DNA of 64,000 nucleotides from Paenibacillus elgii NBRC 100335 (GCF_004000865.1 NZ_BIMB01000009.1:1-64000); one strand, 5' to 3'. Shown: positions 23,702 through 33,157, counted from the stretch's first letter. The notes: generated by a model from the sequence alone, not told the origin. Made by a program: numbers and translations.

Positions 23702-24868
23702 TCAGCAATTAAGCGGATTTTCCCGAATCGATTCCGGGATCGGCCGCCCAAGCACCCGGTAATACAACTCTTCATACTGCCGCGTAATCAAATCGTTGCA
23801 GAACGTATAACGCGCACGGTACAAACAAGCGTCCACCGTCTTTTTGTACAAGCTTTCGTCCTTCAACAGTGCGATCGCATACGCCGCCATTTGCTCCACA
23901 TCGCCGATATCCGCCAAATACCCGGTCTCGCCATGGGTAATCAATTCGGGAATGCCACCGGCATTCGATGCGATTGTCGGTACGCCGCAGGCCATCGCTT
24001 CCAGTGCAACCAAGCCGAAGCTTTCCTTCTCGGACGGAAGCAGCATCAGGTCGGCTAACGACAACAGCTGGGCGACGTCGTCCTGCTTGCCGCAGAAGGT
24101 CACCCGATCCAACAGCCCGAGCTCCTTTACCTTGCAGAGCACCTTGGACAGCTCCGGGCCTTCGCCTACGAACAGCAGACGGGAAGGCACTTCTTTACGG
24201 ACGCGGTCGAAGATATCCACAACATCCGTTACCCGCTTGACTGGACGGAAGTTGGAAATGTGAATCAAAATCTTCTCGTCGGGATGCGCAAACTCCTTAC
24301 GGAGCGATGCGACTTCACGCGGATAATATACCCGTTTGTCCACGAAATTGTAAGCCAAATCGATCGGCTTCTCGATGCCAAGCAGCTGCCGCGTCTCCTG
24401 GATTAAATCCTGGGATACGGCGGTCACCGCATCGCTTTCGTTGATCGCATACCGGATCAAGTCGCTTAACGATTCGTCCTGCGCCAGAACCGTAATATCG
24501 GTGCCATGCAAAGTCGTTACCACTTTCAGCTCCGGCCCGACCATCTGCTTGGCAAGCAGGGCGCAGACGGCGTGCGGAATGGCGTAATGGACATGCAGCA
24601 AATCCAGCTCTTCCAGCTTCACCACCTGTGCAAGCTTGCTGGCGAGAGACAAATCGTATGGAGGATATTTAAACACGTAGTAGTCGTTAACTTCGACTTC
24701 GTGATAGAAGATGTTGCGGTCGAACTTTCCAAGTCGAAAAGGCATGCTGTGCGTAATAAAATGAACCTCGTGCCCTTTTTCCGCGAGCAGCTTGCCGAGC
24801 TCGGTGGCGACGACGCCCGAACCCCCTAGCGTGGGATAGCATGTAATTCCGATTTTTAACCGGTTCAT
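23702..24868 (-). CDS. bshA: N-acetyl-alpha-D-glucosaminyl L-malate synthase (bacillithiol step 1)
   Basis: GT4 glycosyltransferase making GlcNAc-malate, the first bacillithiol intermediate. The 388-residue protein starts LKIGITCYPTLGGSGVVATELG, has LLHVHYAIPHAVCALLAK and the C-terminal nucleotide-sugar site KESFGLVALEAMACGVPTIA with the E-x7-E pattern. Strong SD AAAGGAGG. It sits between bshB1 and cca as in Bacillus. Confidence 0.95.
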   Translation of the reverse strand: MNRLKIGITCYPTLGGSGVVATELGKLLAEKGHEVHFITHSMPFRLGKFDRNIFYHEVEVNDYYVFKYPPYDLSLASKLAQVVKLEELDLLHVHYAIPHAVCALLAKQMVGPELKVVTTLHGTDITVLAQDESLSDLIRYAINESDAVTAVSQDLIQETRQLLGIEKPIDLAYNFVDKRVYYPREVASLRKEFAHPDEKILIHISNFRPVKRVTDVVDIFDRVRKEVPSRLLFVGEGPELSKVLCKVKELGLLDRVTFCGKQDDVAQLLSLADLMLLPSEKESFGLVALEAMACGVPTIASNAGGIPELITHGETGYLADIGDVEQMAAYAIALLKDESLYKKTVDACLYRARYTFCNDLITRQYEELYYRVLGRPIPESIRENPLNC

Positions 24869-24910
24869 ATTTCGAGCCGCCTCCTTTTGCTCCTGAATTT
24901 GGTCACGCTT

Positions 24911-25615
24911 TTAGAACAGTTCTGTCAAGTATGGCAGCTTGCTGATAAAGCCTTCCGCATAACGGACCGCCCTTTTTTGCCCCAGCAGAGAGTCCCGGGC
25001 CTCCACCCGTTCCAGATAGCCTTGGTTCAACGGGGTACGTACGACGTCGTTCCCGGCACCCGAGCCCGAAGTTTCGAATTGGCTCCGATACGCAAGCAGC
25101 GAAGAGCGCTTGCTCTCATAATGGGCGGTCACGTCAACCATCACGTCCGGCTCCATCACATCATTAATGAAATAAAAGTAGCTTTCTTCTACCGTATGCG
25201 CCGGATGATCGGGCAAGTACCGTCTCAGTTTGGCATTGAACAGCGCTTCCTGCACCAGCTTGCTGCAGGCGATATGATCCGGATGCCGATCCTCCCAATA
25301 CGGAGCGAATACGATGCGAGGCTTCCATGTGCGGATTTCCAGAGCAATGCGCTCCACGTACTCAGGCAGCATATAAAGCCCGCGGTCCGGCAGCTGCAGA
25401 TTGGTGCGAACCGCCAGACCAAGCGCCTCCGATGCTGCCTTGGCTTCTTGTTGACGTGTTTCGATGGTACCGTTGGAGGACATTTCCGCCAAAGTCAAAT
25501 CGCAAATGCCGACCTTAAGCCCGGCTGCCGTATGCTTCGCAATCGTGCCGCCCATACCGATTTCCGCATCGTCCGGATGAGCTCCGAAAATGAGCAGATC
25601 AAGCGACTCGTTCAT
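24911..25615 (-). CDS. bshB1: Bacillithiol biosynthesis deacetylase BshB1
   Basis: LmbE-type zinc deacetylase that converts GlcNAc-malate to GlcN-malate. Metal motifs [10 protein letters not shown] (residues about 11-20) and HPDH (about 110) are intact in 234 residues. Its start overlaps the mgsA stop by 4 nt, and bshA follows after 42 bp, so steps 1 and 2 of bacillithiol synthesis are cotranscribed. bshC is not in the window. Confidence 0.95.
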   Translation of the reverse strand: MNESLDLLIFGAHPDDAEIGMGGTIAKHTAAGLKVGICDLTLAEMSSNGTIETRQQEAKAASEALGLAVRTNLQLPDRGLYMLPEYVERIALEIRTWKPRIVFAPYWEDRHPDHIACSKLVQEALFNAKLRRYLPDHPAHTVEESYFYFINDVMEPDVMVDVTAHYESKRSSLLAYRSQFETSGSGAGNDVVRTPLNQGYLERVEARDSLLGQKRAVRYAEGFISKLPYLTELF

Positions 25616-26037
25616 TGGTCGATCCCCGGCTTGTATTTATGTACCAGCTCCCGCCATGCGAAGTCCCCTCGGTCAAGCGCTTTGACCAAAATTTCCGCGG
25701 TCGCGATATTGGTGGCACAAGGAATCCCTTGAACGTCGCATAAACGAAGCAAAGCGATAATATCGGGCTCGTGCGGCTGCGCCATTAGCGGGTCGCGCAA
25801 AAAGATAATCAAATCGATTTCATTGGTCGCCACCAATGCTCCGATCTGCTGGTCCCCTCCGAGCGGACCGGACATAAAGCGGTTCACCTGCAGGTTCGTA
25901 TTTTCCATAATGCGCGTGCCTGTCGTTCCGGTCGCATACAGCGTATGATCTTGAAACACATTCTCGTAGGCTGTAACGAAATTCACCATTTCTTCCTTCT
26001 TGCGGTCGTGCGCGATAAGTGCGATTTTCAATGCCAT
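25612..26037 (-). CDS. mgsA: Methylglyoxal synthase
   Basis: Converts dihydroxyacetone phosphate to methylglyoxal and phosphate. The 141-residue protein starts [14 protein letters not shown] and contains the phosphate-binding and catalytic TGTTG and [12 protein letters not shown], with NATAEILV-type end region. ATG 26037 behind GAGAGGAG is chosen over a longer frame without SD. Overlap with bshB1 couples methylglyoxal production to synthesis of the thiol that detoxifies it. Confidence 0.95.
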   Translation of the reverse strand: MALKIALIAHDRKKEEMVNFVTAYENVFQDHTLYATGTTGTRIMENTNLQVNRFMSGPLGGDQQIGALVATNEIDLIIFLRDPLMAQPHEPDIIALLRLCDVQGIPCATNIATAEILVKALDRGDFAWRELVHKYKPGIDQ

Positions 26038-26066
26038 AGGATGGCAGCTCCTCTCTAAACTCCTAT

Positions 26067-26124
26067 AAAACGAGGACACTCGAGCGGTCCTTTTCGGTCC
26101 CACCCCATGTCCTCTTTCGTTTTT
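26067..26124 (-). terminator. Hairpin between dapB and mgsA
   Basis: Arms 26067-26078 and 26108-26124 (one bulge) pair directly after the dapB stop codon; a short T-tract follows on the minus strand. It may be a partial terminator or an mRNA processing hairpin inside the operon. Confidence 0.5.
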
Positions 26125-26926
26125 AATCGATAAAATGTTCGAAGCCGTAAACCATACCGGTATATTCCATGACTTTCTGAACGGCTACCTTAACGCCAGG
26201 CATGTAACCGGCCCGGTCATATGAGTCGTGACGGATTTTCAAGGTTTGTCCGAAAGCACCGAATATGACCTCCTGCTGGGCGAAGATGCCCGGCAGCCGA
26301 ACGCTATGAATCCGGAAACCGTTATAGTACCCTCCGCGCGAGCCTTCGATCGTCTCCTCTTCGTTCGGATTGCCTTGGCGCAGCTCCTGACGCGCTTCCG
26401 AGATCAGCTCCGCCGTTTTCACGGAAGTACCCGAAGGCGCGTCCAGCTTCTGGTCGCCATGGTACTCGATAATTTCCAGATGAGGAAAATATTTGGCAGC
26501 TTGGGCAGCGAATTTCATCATCAGAATGGCGCCGATCGAAAAGTTCGGAGCAATCAATCCCCCAATCCCCGCTTCCTTGCACTGCTTGTCCAGTTCGGCA
26601 ATATCTTCCGGCGTAAAGCCGGTCGTCCCCATAACGGGGCGAACCTTATGCTTTATAGCCAGCCGGGTATGCAATACCGCCGAATGCGGAGCCGTAAAAT
26701 CAACCAGCACGTCGGGTTTCGTTTCCGCGAGAGCAAGCTCCAAATCATTCGTTACCGCAATTCCGCAAGCTTCCAGGCCGACCAGTTTGCCTGCATCCGT
26801 TCCTTCAGCGGAACGGTTAACCGCAGCGGCCAGCTCCAGCTCCGGGTCGCCCAAAACCAGCTTGACGACCTCGCGCCCCATACGGCCTCCCGCTCCGGCA
26901 ACCGCTACTTTGATGATTGGTTTCAT
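26123..26926 (-). CDS. dapB: 4-hydroxy-tetrahydrodipicolinate reductase
   Basis: Lysine and diaminopimelate pathway reductase, 267 residues. NAD(P)-binding [14 protein letters not shown] at the N-terminus, MGTTGF, PNFSIGA, and the catalytic region [16 protein letters not shown]. The second histidine of the common HH pair is glycine here (YHG); the first, catalytic histidine and the lysine remain. The neighbours (ypjD-like upstream, mgsA downstream) match B. subtilis. Confidence 0.95.
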   Translation of the reverse strand: MKPIIKVAVAGAGGRMGREVVKLVLGDPELELAAAVNRSAEGTDAGKLVGLEACGIAVTNDLELALAETKPDVLVDFTAPHSAVLHTRLAIKHKVRPVMGTTGFTPEDIAELDKQCKEAGIGGLIAPNFSIGAILMMKFAAQAAKYFPHLEIIEYHGDQKLDAPSGTSVKTAELISEARQELRQGNPNEEETIEGSRGGYYNGFRIHSVRLPGIFAQQEVIFGAFGQTLKIRHDSYDRAGYMPGVKVAVQKVMEYTGMVYGFEHFID

Positions 26927-26969
26927 ATGAATTCATTGTCCTTTCCGCTTAGGTGTCGATGATTGGCAT

Positions 26970-27491
26970 TTATAGGGTAACGCTCATATATTCCTTCCAT
27001 TTTTGCCGGTAGTCCGCAAGCAGCCGCAAGCCGATGGAATGCTGCGGATCCAGCTTGAGCAATTCCTGAATGGCCTGCACGGCCGGAGCGAACTCCCGAA
27101 GCCGGGAATAAGCGACACCCAATAGTAAAAAAGCTTCCTGCGAAAGCGGATCGAGCTTTACCGCTTGCTGCAACAGCGACACCGCCAGCCACAACCGTTC
27201 GTCCGACTCCTCGAACAGCTTCTCTGCTTGCAGCGTCATTTGACGCGCCTGTAGGTGCTGCAGATGGAACGTATAATGCTCATCCTCCGGATCAAGCCGT
27301 ACCGCTTGGCTTGCATGTGCCGCCGCTTTATCCAGCTTACCGCTGCGGGCATACGTAATGGACAGCTTATAATGGTACGCCGCGCATTCGGGATTCGTCG
27401 CAATCGCACGTTCAAACCAGACGATGGCCTGTTCGAAATCATGATTAAGAATCGATTCGTACGCCTTCTTGATTGCTTCTTCGCCTTTCAA
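26970..27491 (-). CDS. Tetratricopeptide repeat protein, 173 residues
   Basis: A soluble TPR protein: repeats at about 10-43 (YESILNHDFEQAIVWFERAI), 38-71 (YHYKLSITYARSGKLDKAAAHA), 98-131 (LWLAVSLLQQAVKLDPLSQ) and 115-150 (AFLLLGVAYSRLREFAPAVQ). It lies between the MazG-like gene and dapB, 43 bp before dapB, an insertion relative to the B. subtilis order. No function can be assigned beyond a scaffold. Confidence 0.8.
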   Translation of the reverse strand: MKGEEAIKKAYESILNHDFEQAIVWFERAIATNPECAAYHYKLSITYARSGKLDKAAAHASQAVRLDPEDEHYTFHLQHLQARQMTLQAEKLFEESDERLWLAVSLLQQAVKLDPLSQEAFLLLGVAYSRLREFAPAVQAIQELLKLDPQHSIGLRLLADYRQKWKEYMSVTL

Positions 27492-27580
27492 TTATATCAT
27501 CTCCTTCCTCACCCAAGCCGGAAGCAGCCTTCCAAGCCGACATGAGAAGTACAAGGTGATGATACAGTATATGAAAAGGA

Positions 27581-27916
27581 TCAAGCGTCCGTGTTTATTT
27601 TCGTCCAACGGTCCGCGTCCCGCGTCCGAAATTTGTGCATGACCTTATCATGCGCTTCCGTCAAATCGATGCCTAGCGAATTCGCAAAGCAGATGGTAAT
27701 AAACAAAATGTCGCCAAGCTCAAGCTCGATGGAGTTTTCCTCCTCGGTAGCCTTCTTCGGCTTCTCTCCGTAACGATGATTGACTTCCCGCGCCAGTTCC
27801 CCTACCTCTTCCGATATCCGGGCAAGCATCGTCAACGGCTTAAAATACCCCTCTTTAAACTGCGATATGTATTCGTGCACCTCGCCTTGGAGGTCCTTTA
27901 ACGTTTTCTCGGACAT
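27581..27916 (-). CDS. ypjD: MazG-like nucleotide pyrophosphohydrolase (YpjD)
   Basis: A 111-residue all-alpha NTP pyrophosphohydrolase. Metal-binding acidic motifs ISEEVGELAREVNH (E-E-x-x-E) and IELELGDILF (E-x-x-D) are intact. Family members hydrolyse aberrant nucleoside triphosphates; the substrate is unknown. Corresponds in position to B. subtilis ypjD, upstream of dapB. A promoter-like TTGTCA-18-TAACAT lies upstream at about 27985-28015. Confidence 0.88.
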   Translation of the reverse strand: MSEKTLKDLQGEVHEYISQFKEGYFKPLTMLARISEEVGELAREVNHRYGEKPKKATEEENSIELELGDILFITICFANSLGIDLTEAHDKVMHKFRTRDADRWTKINTDA

Positions 27917-28124
27917 ACCGGGAGATGTTCACCCACCTTATATTTAGATGATTGACGGTTATACAAAACAACCGTATCAGTACCATGTTAACGCAAAGTG
28001 AGGGGGAATGACAAATTTTTTTTGCTTCTTAAAACTTTTTCATTTACTTTATCATGAAAAAAAGGGCAACGCGATAACCTAAGAGAATGTTACTATAAAC
28101 ATCTTTTCGAATCGAGGTGGATTT

Positions 28125-28991
28125 ATGCCGGAATCCCTAAAAGCACATCTGAAAAACATCGTTCCCATCATACTCGGAACGGCGATTTACGCGTTCGGAC
28201 TTCATTATTTTGTGATCTCAAACGAATTGATGGAAGGCGGAGTGACCGGGGTCGCCCTGCTGCTCTCTTATATTTTCGGGCTGCCGCCGTCTTTGACGAC
28301 TTTAGTTCTGAATATCCCGCTTTTTTATTTGGGATGGCGCATTTTGGGCAAAGCGTCGATGGGATATACGGTGCTGGGCACTTTATCCGTATCGTTCTTT
28401 CTATGGGTAATGGAGCGGCTCATTCAGGCGGGATGGCTGGTTCCGTTCCGGACGGAGCACGATTTCTTTCTGGCAACAGCGTATGCCGGATTTACGCTCG
28501 GTCTCGGTCTCGGTATCGTTTTTCGGTACGGTGGAACGACCGGCGGTTCGGACATTCTGGCAAGAGTCGCGCACAAACTGAAGGGCTGGAGTATCGGGCA
28601 AGTGATCTTAATCATGGACGTCGTCGTCATCGGCGCCTCGCTCTTCTTTCTCCCGAAGGAAAAAATCTTATATACCTTTGTCGCTGTGTTCATCGCTTCG
28701 AAGATGATTGACATTCTTATCGAAGGGGCGTACGCCGCCAAATCGTTCATGATCATCACCGATCACGCGGATGCGGTCTCCGCGGCCATTGCGAAGGAAT
28801 TGGACCGGGGCGCGACCTTGTTCCCTGCGATCGGAGCCTATTCCAAGCAGCCCAAAAACGTCGTCTACTGCGTCGTAGCCCGGAGCGAAATGAAAAGGCT
28901 TAAAGACCTTGTCCGCTCCATCGATCCCCTCGCATTTCTCATTATTACGGAGGTTCACGACGTTGTCGGTGAAGGCTTTAAGCCAAATTAA
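28125..28991 (+). CDS. ypjC: YitT-family membrane protein (YpjC-like)
   Basis: A 288-residue protein with about five transmembrane helices (IVPIILGTAIYAFGL onwards) and a C-terminal soluble DUF2179 domain (SFMIITDHADAVSAAIAKELDRGATLF ends in the ligand-type core GAYSKQ). Family function is unknown. SD GAGGTGG before ATG. In B. subtilis ypjC is collinear with ypjB and ypjD; here it is on the opposite strand between them, so it has been inverted. Confidence 0.88.
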   Translation: MPESLKAHLKNIVPIILGTAIYAFGLHYFVISNELMEGGVTGVALLLSYIFGLPPSLTTLVLNIPLFYLGWRILGKASMGYTVLGTLSVSFFLWVMERLIQAGWLVPFRTEHDFFLATAYAGFTLGLGLGIVFRYGGTTGGSDILARVAHKLKGWSIGQVILIMDVVVIGASLFFLPKEKILYTFVAVFIASKMIDILIEGAYAAKSFMIITDHADAVSAAIAKELDRGATLFPAIGAYSKQPKNVVYCVVARSEMKRLKDLVRSIDPLAFLIITEVHDVVGEGFKPN

Positions 28992-28994
28992 ACC

Positions 28995-29882
28995 TTATTC
29001 AGCTTCCCGGCTTTCTTGGTCAGGACGGCGGACCGGAACAAGGCCGCCGTTTTTCTTGGATAACCGCCAAGCGGCAAAGCCGAGCGATGCCAAGATGACG
29101 GAACCAAGCGTCACAATCCATAGTATCGGATTCTGCTGTTCGGGGTAAGGGAGATATGCGGTCGTCTCACGTTTCAAAAACAGCTTATCTAACAGGCCGC
29201 GAAGCGGAGGAACCGCATTGAGCACGTTGCGGTACAGCTCGCCTTCTCCTTGAGCTTGAAGCTTAATGAAAGTTGCAAGCGAATCGAGCTTCTCGACGTC
29301 GGCAGGATTGCGGCTGATCAGCAAGCTCGGACGGATGATGCCGATATGCTGCTCCAGCAATGCCGCCCCTTTTCGAACCTCAGCTCTATTTTTATCGGTA
29401 GCGGCCTTTTCAAGCAGGTCCACGTCATCGGAAAGCAGCTTGTCATACTGCAGCCACAATGGAGTATGAGGGTGCGACAGCGCATCCGCCGCGAGACGAA
29501 TTTTTGCGGCTGCGACCATTCCTTCCTCCGGCTTGAAGCTTGCCGCGTTGAACACCCGCTTCGCATCCGTAACCGCCCTCGTGAGCGCGTTCATTCCTTC
29601 AATTGACGTGAGGCCTTCAAAGCGTATCTTCGGTATTTGATCGCTTAGCTGCTGAAGCGCCATCAGACTTCCCGAAACGTGTCCTTGCTTTGCTTTTTGG
29701 TACAGCTCCTCCGCCGTTCGGCCCAGCAGTTCCGTCTTCTGCACCTGCTCCGCCGAGGGCTTGGCCGCCGACATTTCGTTTGCGCCTTCCCCCTCTCCGC
29801 ACCCTGTTGCAACCAGCATTAAACTGACGGACAGGGCCAGCCAAACTCCGAACCTATGCCATCTTCGAACCTTTCCGGCCAT
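28995..29882 (-). CDS. ypjB: Sporulation-associated YpjB-like lipoprotein
   Basis: A 295-residue envelope protein: signal peptide with lipobox MLVATGC, a helical extracytoplasmic domain and a C-terminal transmembrane helix (PILWIVTLGSVILASLGFAAW) followed by a basic tail. The ATG at 29882 is chosen because AGGAGGGG lies 8 nt upstream. It converges with the plus-strand ypjC gene, leaving only 3 bp between stops and no visible terminator. Role in sporulation is known only by family name. Confidence 0.8.
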   Translation of the reverse strand: MAGKVRRWHRFGVWLALSVSLMLVATGCGEGEGANEMSAAKPSAEQVQKTELLGRTAEELYQKAKQGHVSGSLMALQQLSDQIPKIRFEGLTSIEGMNALTRAVTDAKRVFNAASFKPEEGMVAAAKIRLAADALSHPHTPLWLQYDKLLSDDVDLLEKAATDKNRAEVRKGAALLEQHIGIIRPSLLISRNPADVEKLDSLATFIKLQAQGEGELYRNVLNAVPPLRGLLDKLFLKRETTAYLPYPEQQNPILWIVTLGSVILASLGFAAWRLSKKNGGLVPVRRPDQESREAE

Positions 29883-29936
29883 TGGGACATCCCCTCCTAA
29901 GTACATCCTATGGAGAGAAAGTGCCGATTAGACCGA

Positions 29937-30617
29937 CTATTTGGACGAGGTTCTTGCCGGTCGAAGCTCTCTTACGAGCCACAACGCGAGAGCTACCGCA
30001 ACGCTAAAGATACTCAAAGCCAAAGTAAACGTAGCAATTTCAGATAAGTTGTCCTCCAGCACTTTCGGCAGCCAAGGATAAACCCCTTGCCCGTAATCCA
30101 TCGTATCATTTAACAATACCCAGCATGCGACAAGAATGACGGATAGCCAACGGTATCGGTACAAGCGAAAATACAAAAGCGCTTCGGCTGCCATGCCCAG
30201 ATGGGAGAACACCAGCATCCAATCCTGCCACACAAGAATATCTCCCTTATAAGCCCCCGCAAAAATGATTGTAACGGCCCAAATCCCATATTTAAACGAC
30301 GTCACGACAGCGAACGCTTCAACAAAGCTTCTCCAGTTGCTTTTCTTTGGTGTTTTCAAAGTGCCGGCCGTCGATCGATAATGGTCAAGCAGCCAATAGG
30401 CTACCGCCCAAGTAAAAAACAAGCTAGCGGTAGGGCTATCCGGTACAAATGGCAAATAAAGCGGTGACATTTCAACAGCCGTATAGACCAATTGATCGCC
30501 GTACCATATATAGCCGTATATCGTCCCAAGCAGATTAATCCAGAACAAGCTCCACAGCATGAACCGGCTGCTCAAAAATTCGCGCGAAAACCAGTACGAC
30601 AAGCTCCTTCCCAACAA
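29937..30617 (-). CDS. ypjA: YpjA-family membrane protein (DUF1405)
   Basis: A 226-residue integral membrane protein with six or so hydrophobic segments (for example FFTWAVAYWLLDHY and LALSIFSVAVALALWLV). The start is taken as TTG 30617 behind GGAGGG; no ATG is available near the N-terminus. It follows the qcr operon terminator and precedes ypjB by 54 bp. The family is conserved next to qcrC in Bacillales; function unknown. Confidence 0.78.
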   Translation of the reverse strand: MLGRSLSYWFSREFLSSRFMLWSLFWINLLGTIYGYIWYGDQLVYTAVEMSPLYLPFVPDSPTASLFFTWAVAYWLLDHYRSTAGTLKTPKKSNWRSFVEAFAVVTSFKYGIWAVTIIFAGAYKGDILVWQDWMLVFSHLGMAAEALLYFRLYRYRWLSVILVACWVLLNDTMDYGQGVYPWLPKVLEDNLSEIATFTLALSIFSVAVALALWLVRELRPARTSSK

Positions 30618-30674
30618 AACGGTTCCCTCCAGCTCCTTATGTGTTTAACCCCGCCGAACCTTAGTTTCTATAAT

Positions 30675-30709
30675 CTTAAAAAAACCTGACCGCGCTTAAC
30701 GGTCAGGTT
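30675..30709 (-). terminator. Terminator of the qcrABC operon
   Basis: AACCTGACCG/CGGTCAGGTT perfect 10-bp stem (30683-30692 with 30700-30709), seven-base loop and seven U on the minus strand, right after qcrC. Confidence 0.95.
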
Positions 30710-30717
30710 CGGTTGGT

Positions 30718-31614
30718 TTATTTGCTTGCTTTTTGCTTGGAGAGCCAATCGGCCAGTTTGTCGATATCAGCTTCCGTCAAACCTTTTGAGATGTTCGCAT
30801 CATATTGGGCCGGCATGCTGCCTTGGCCTTTCTTGATGATGCCGAGAATCTCATCCTTCGAATGCTTGTCGCCGACTCCGCGAAGTGCCGGAATTTTGGC
30901 GGAAGGCATTCCTTTCAATTCGCCGCCATGGCAAGAAAGACAAGTGGATTTTTGGTAAATCGCTGCCGCCGGGTCGTCCGGAGCGACGATTGCCGCAGCT
31001 TGCGCAGCCGGTTTCTTGGCTCCGCCGCCGCCTTCTCCGCCAGCTTTCCCCTTGTTGGCATGCATTTCCTCTTCCCGCTTGATATGCTCGGGAATGACGT
31101 TTTTCTCTTTCAGCTCCAGCTGATAGTGATGCCAGGACGTATATGTCAGATATGTAACCGCCGTCAAGCTCAAGAACATCAGAGCGGAAGCAATTGGACG
31201 TTTATAAAAACGTCTTTCTTTTCCCGTATCCAGGAACGGCGCCAGCAATAGTCCGCCGAAGAGGATACCCGGAACGCCGACCGTACCGAGCACCACAAAT
31301 TGGTTCGAAGTGTACGGATATTTCAGCAGCTGGTACATAAACAAGAAATACCAGTCCGGCATCGGGATGAATTGCGTGTTCGTCGGATCAGCCGGATAAC
31401 CGAGCGGAGCCGCTTCGGACATAACCAAAGTCAGAATCCCGACCAGAACGACAACGCCAACCATCCATTCTTTTAATAGAAAGTTCGGAATAAATACTTC
31501 CGATTTTCCGGGATAAGCGGAAAAATCTTGGGGAATCATCCGTGACGACTTGGCACGTACGCGCGAATCCCCGACGTAAACGATTTTTTCATCAGTTTTA
31601 TGACCGTGAGCCAC
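30718..31614 (-). CDS. qcrC: Menaquinol:cytochrome c reductase, cytochrome b/c fusion subunit
   Basis: Third subunit of the b6c-type complex III. The first 170 residues carry transmembrane helices of the cytochrome b C-terminal half (subunit-IV type: PMPDWYFLFMYQLLKY). A Gly/Ala-rich linker (GGEGGGGAKKPAAQ) leads to a cytochrome c domain with CLSCH heme site near residue 224 and a methionine in GQGSMPAQ as the likely sixth ligand. GTG start behind AAGGAGGG. Exported c domain faces outside. Completes the qcrA-B-C order of Bacillus. Confidence 0.96.
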   Translation of the reverse strand: MAHGHKTDEKIVYVGDSRVRAKSSRMIPQDFSAYPGKSEVFIPNFLLKEWMVGVVVLVGILTLVMSEAAPLGYPADPTNTQFIPMPDWYFLFMYQLLKYPYTSNQFVVLGTVGVPGILFGGLLLAPFLDTGKERRFYKRPIASALMFLSLTAVTYLTYTSWHHYQLELKEKNVIPEHIKREEEMHANKGKAGGEGGGGAKKPAAQAAAIVAPDDPAAAIYQKSTCLSCHGGELKGMPSAKIPALRGVGDKHSKDEILGIIKKGQGSMPAQYDANISKGLTEADIDKLADWLSKQKASK

Positions 31615-31671
31615 GATTCGCCCTCCTTCTCATTTTCTCATGAATACCGGCTTAGCAGGCCTCACCGGTTC

Positions 31672-32343
31672 TTACAGCGGACCGGAAATTCCTTGCTTGC
31701 GGATCATGAAGAAGTGTCCGGCGAGCAGGGCAAGCAAAGCTCCCGGCAGGAAGAACACGTGCAGAGCAAAGAATCTGGTCAGCGTCTGTGCGCCTACGAT
31801 TTGACCGCCCTGCAGAAACGTCTTGGCATACGGGCCGATAAGCGGCGCCGATTCGACGATCTTCAGCGTAACGCTTGTTGCAAAATAAGCTTTGTTATCC
31901 CAAGGCAACAGGTAACCCGTCAAACCGAGTCCCAACATGACGAAGAAGATGAGCATCCCAACTACCCAGTTCATCTCCCGGGGCGCCTTGTAAGAACCCG
32001 TAAAGAAAACGCGGAGCGTATGTAAGAACATCATCACGATAACTAAGCTGGCTCCCCAGTGGTGCATGCCGCGGACAATAACGCCGAAAGCCACTTTATG
32101 CTGCAAGTAATCGACGCTCGCATAGGCATTGATAATATCCGGCACGTAATACATGGTAAGGAACATCCCGGACAAGATTTGTATAACTGTGATAAAGAAT
32201 GTCAACCCGCCAAAGCAATAGACGAATGCGGAGAAGTGGTGCGCCGGGTTTACGTGCTCCGGTACCTCATGGTCCGCTACGTCCCTCCACATCGGCGTGA
32301 TATCCAGACGTTCATCAATCCAGTTATAGACACTTTTAAACAT
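31672..32343 (-). CDS. qcrB: Menaquinol:cytochrome c reductase, cytochrome b6 subunit
   Basis: A 223-residue four-helix cytochrome b6 protein. Heme-ligand histidines are visible in helices B and D (MHHWGASLVIVMMFLHTLR; TLTRFFALHVFFLPG), the family cysteine for covalent heme is in FVYCFGG, and the quinol-site region GYLLPWDNKAYFAT is intact. SD AAGGAGG. Middle gene of the operon. Confidence 0.97.
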   Translation of the reverse strand: MFKSVYNWIDERLDITPMWRDVADHEVPEHVNPAHHFSAFVYCFGGLTFFITVIQILSGMFLTMYYVPDIINAYASVDYLQHKVAFGVIVRGMHHWGASLVIVMMFLHTLRVFFTGSYKAPREMNWVVGMLIFFVMLGLGLTGYLLPWDNKAYFATSVTLKIVESAPLIGPYAKTFLQGGQIVGAQTLTRFFALHVFFLPGALLALLAGHFFMIRKQGISGPL

Positions 32344-32362
32344 CTGATGTTACGCCTCCTTA

Positions 32363-32908
32363 TTACACCCGTTTGTTCGGACCGAGCTGACCCAGGTACA
32401 CAAAGCCCTGTTCGATCTTCACTTCGTATTCGTCGAGCGGTAGCGGTGCGACGGCCAAGTTTTTGCCGTCCGCGGTATAGTGGGCGCCGTGGCAAGGACA
32501 GTAATATTGATCCTTATATTCCGGGCTTCCGTTCCAGTTGACCGTACAGCCAAGGTGCTTACACGTCGGATTGAGCGCGAAGACTTTGCCGTCCTTCCCT
32601 TTGGAAATCCACGCCTCAAGCTCCGGTTCGCTTTCGTACCAGCCGTCTACTTGATGTACTTTAAATTTAAAGGATTTCGGCTCGTTCGATACCTTCGATT
32701 CTTCTACAACCTTAACCCATTGAGCCTGAGCTTTAGGCTGAAGAACCGGATCCACCGCAAACCGAATCATCGGAACCAGCATCCCGGCACCCATGAAAGC
32801 TCCAGCTCCGCCAAGGGTGTAGTTAAGAAACTGGCGTCTGGACATTTCACGACGCGCCACCGGCTTCTCACCGTGATGCTGCGACTCTTGATTCGAGTGT
32901 TCGTTCAT
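32363..32908 (-). CDS. qcrA: Menaquinol:cytochrome c reductase, Rieske iron-sulfur subunit
   Basis: A 181-residue Rieske protein. Ligands CKHLGC and CPCHGAHY bind the 2Fe-2S cluster. The N-terminus has a twin-arginine-like signal (MSRRQFLNYTLGG) and a single membrane anchor, so export of the folded protein by Tat is expected. First gene of qcrABC, transcribed from the promoter at 32983-33011. Confidence 0.97.
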   Translation of the reverse strand: MNEHSNQESQHHGEKPVARREMSRRQFLNYTLGGAGAFMGAGMLVPMIRFAVDPVLQPKAQAQWVKVVEESKVSNEPKSFKFKVHQVDGWYESEPELEAWISKGKDGKVFALNPTCKHLGCTVNWNGSPEYKDQYYCPCHGAHYTADGKNLAVAPLPLDEYEVKIEQGFVYLGQLGPNKRV

Positions 32909-32982
32909 TTTCGTTCTACCCCCTTTTGCAACATATATCAGTCGTTCGACATAACTTTACACCAGATACTAGGACATAACTA

Positions 32983-33011
32983 ATAATAGCTTACGTCTCT
33001 GGGTGCGTCAA
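32983..33011 (-). promoter_or_regulatory. SigmaA promoter of qcrABC
   Basis: TTGACG (33006-33011), 17-bp spacer, TATTAT (32983-32988) on the minus strand, giving a leader of about 65 nt. Confidence 0.75.
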
Positions 33012-33157
33012 GAATGCAGACAGGCCATTCCGGCGTGTAATTCTGGCCGCCGATAACAGTGTTAACGAAATTGTCACAACTGCCGGAACACCCTGAAAAC
33101 GAGGGCTCATGCATAGAATTTGCATAGTTGCCACAGATCATACATGCTTCACAACGT

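Noticed and set aside
27955-27975. Inverted repeat ACGGTT/AACCGT upstream of the MazG-like gene
   Set aside because: Only 6 bp per arm and no match to a known operator; too weak to call.
33060-33079. Possible Rex operator upstream of qcrABC (TTGTGAC...GTTAACA on the minus strand)
   Set aside because: The left half fits, but the half-site spacing (7 instead of 4-6) and the right half (5 of 7) are off, and it lies 50 bp upstream of the -35.
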